From Ruminococcus sp. (lineage in GTDB: Bacteria; Bacillota; Clostridia; Oscillospirales; Ruminococcaceae): a DNA stretch of 14,847 bases. Below the pieces are notes generated by a model. It was given only the letters and a program-made list of their open reading frames with translations. It searched no databases and was not told the origin of the DNA. The position numbers and the translations under genes are program-made. Where the stretch lies: positions 1 through 14,847 of the forward strand of contig JAGAQS010000321.1 of the NCBI GenBank assembly GCA_017622635.1. The letters run 5' to 3'. Positions 14,077 through 14,847 of this stretch are shown here, one piece after another. Numbering within the stretch: the first letter of the stretch is position 1; each line of letters starts with the position of its first letter.

Positions 14077-14847
14077 ATGAATAGAAAACTCTCTCTCGGT
14101 ATAGACATAGGCTCTACAACCGTAAAAACTGTTATATCCGACTTGGACGGAAATATAATTTATTCAAAATATCAGCGTCATCTTTCCAAAGTAAAAGAGA
14201 CCGTGACAGACCAGCTTAAAATAATTCAGGCTGATTACACTGACGACGCTTTCACTGTATGTATAACAGGTTCTGCGGGTCTCGGACTTGCCGATTCTGC
14301 CGGAATTCCTTTTGTTCAGGAAGTTCACGCCGCTTTTCTTGCGGTAAAGAAAAAGTACCCCGACGCTGATTCCGTTATTGAACTTGGCGGTGAGGACGCA
14401 AAAATAATTTTTCTTACGGGCGGAGTCGAACAGCGTATGAATGGTTCGTGTGCAGGCGGTACGGGTGCTTTTATAGACCAGATGGCGACTTTGCTTGGAA
14501 TTACGGCGGACGAACTTGACGAGCTTTCACTGCGTTCACAGAAAATTTATCCGATTGCTTCACGCTGTGGGGTATTCGCAAAGTCGGACATACAGCCCCT
14601 GCTCAATCAGGGGGCAAGGCGTGAGGATATAGCCGCAAGTATCTTTCAGGCAGTTGTTGACCAGACTGTTTCGGGACTTGCTCAGGGTCGTTCGATAGAG
14701 GGAAAAGTTCTTTTTCTCGGCGGACCTCTTTTCTTCCTGAACGGTCTGAAGAAAGCATTTGTCCGCACACTCGGTCTTGACGGAGAAAATGCGGTTTTTC
14801 CCGAAGAAGCCCCCGTTTTTGTTGCTTACGGCTGTTCACTCTATGCG
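14077..14847 (+). CDS. 2-hydroxyacyl-CoA dehydratase activase-like ATPase (BadF/BadG/BcrA/HgdC family), partial
   Basis: First 257 residues of a protein cut by the window edge; the frame is open to the last base. It has the ASKHA ATPase fold: GIDIGSTTVKTVI (8-20; phosphate 1), ITGSAG (63-68), IELGGEDAKI (101-110; phosphate 2), then NGSCAGGTGAFIDQM (122-136) and SRCGVFAKSDI (162-172), and LFLGGPLFF (212-220; adenosine region). C125 and C164 are spaced like the two cysteines I recall from HgdC, where a 4Fe-4S cluster is held between two subunits; ATP use there drives electron transfer to a dehydratase. In Clostridia such an N-terminus often begins a very long activase-dehydratase-like fusion of unknown substrate, which the cut prevents checking. 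GGAG lies 8 bases before the ATG. Confidence 0.85.
   Translation, partial: MNRKLSLGIDIGSTTVKTVISDLDGNIIYSKYQRHLSKVKETVTDQLKIIQADYTDDAFTVCITGSAGLGLADSAGIPFVQEVHAAFLAVKKKYPDADSVIELGGEDAKIIFLTGGVEQRMNGSCAGGTGAFIDQMATLLGITADELDELSLRSQKIYPIASRCGVFAKSDIQPLLNQGARREDIAASIFQAVVDQTVSGLAQGRSIEGKVLFLGGPLFFLNGLKKAFVRTLGLDGENAVFPEEAPVFVAYGCSLYA

Noticed and set aside
14603..14839. Minus-strand frame of 78 codons at the right edge
   Set aside because: Lies opposite the activase frame, which has clear ATPase and Cys motifs and runs open to the edge.

Overview
The window reads as a chromosomal segment of an anaerobic, fibre-degrading gut Firmicute of the Ruminococcus type, closest in style to R. flavefaciens or R. 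champanellensis. Four things point that way. A secreted GH5 cellulase ends in a type I dockerin with the ruminococcal second-repeat pattern. Its family-80-like binding module is a type I associate with R. flavefaciens. A Spo0A-family regulator is present. A 2-hydroxyacyl-CoA dehydratase-type activase begins at the right edge. Base composition is AT-rich, most genes have strong AGGAGG-like ribosome sites, and codon use looks uniform, so nothing suggests a recent island. I see no tRNA, rRNA, CRISPR array or insertion sequence.

Layout. (1) 152-2407, plus: GH5 enzyme, signal peptide to dockerin, ending at a hairpin shared with the convergent gene. (2) 9389 down to 2449, minus: GH95 alpha-fucosidase-type enzyme, GH26 mannanase-like lipoprotein and a HAD-like protein lacking its catalytic residues, packed with 16-24 bp gaps behind one good promoter (9438-9466); then Spo0A with its own candidate promoter; then a flavin reductase-like protein with a TTG start. 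(3) 9699-11853, plus: MOP-superfamily flippase and purine nucleoside phosphorylase, cotranscribed and ended by a clear terminator. (4) 12198-11965, minus: an unrecognised 77-residue protein. (5) 12541-13947, plus: glycyl-tRNA synthetase with promoter and terminator. (6) 14077 to the edge, plus: the activase, truncated by the window.

Three glycoside hydrolases (GH5 with CBM80-like module, GH26, GH95) suggest attack on hemicelluloses such as beta-mannan, beta-glucan or fucosylated xyloglucan. The GH5 enzyme would work on the cellulosome, the GH26-like lipoprotein on the outer face of the membrane, and GH95, which has no signal peptide, inside the cell on imported oligosaccharides. This division of labour is inference.

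The least ordinary items are: the HAD-like protein, whose nucleophile, motif II and motif IV acids are all replaced; the GH26-like protein, with Tyr-Asp where the family has His-Glu and a Tyr/Asp/Gly-rich repeat tail; a Cys in a usually Asn position of the GH95 active site; and a pair of matching 17-bp dyads (GGTGCA-N5-TGCACC type) flanking an AT-rich promoter block in the 342-bp gap before the glycyl-tRNA synthetase gene. No complete new defence or mobile system is visible.
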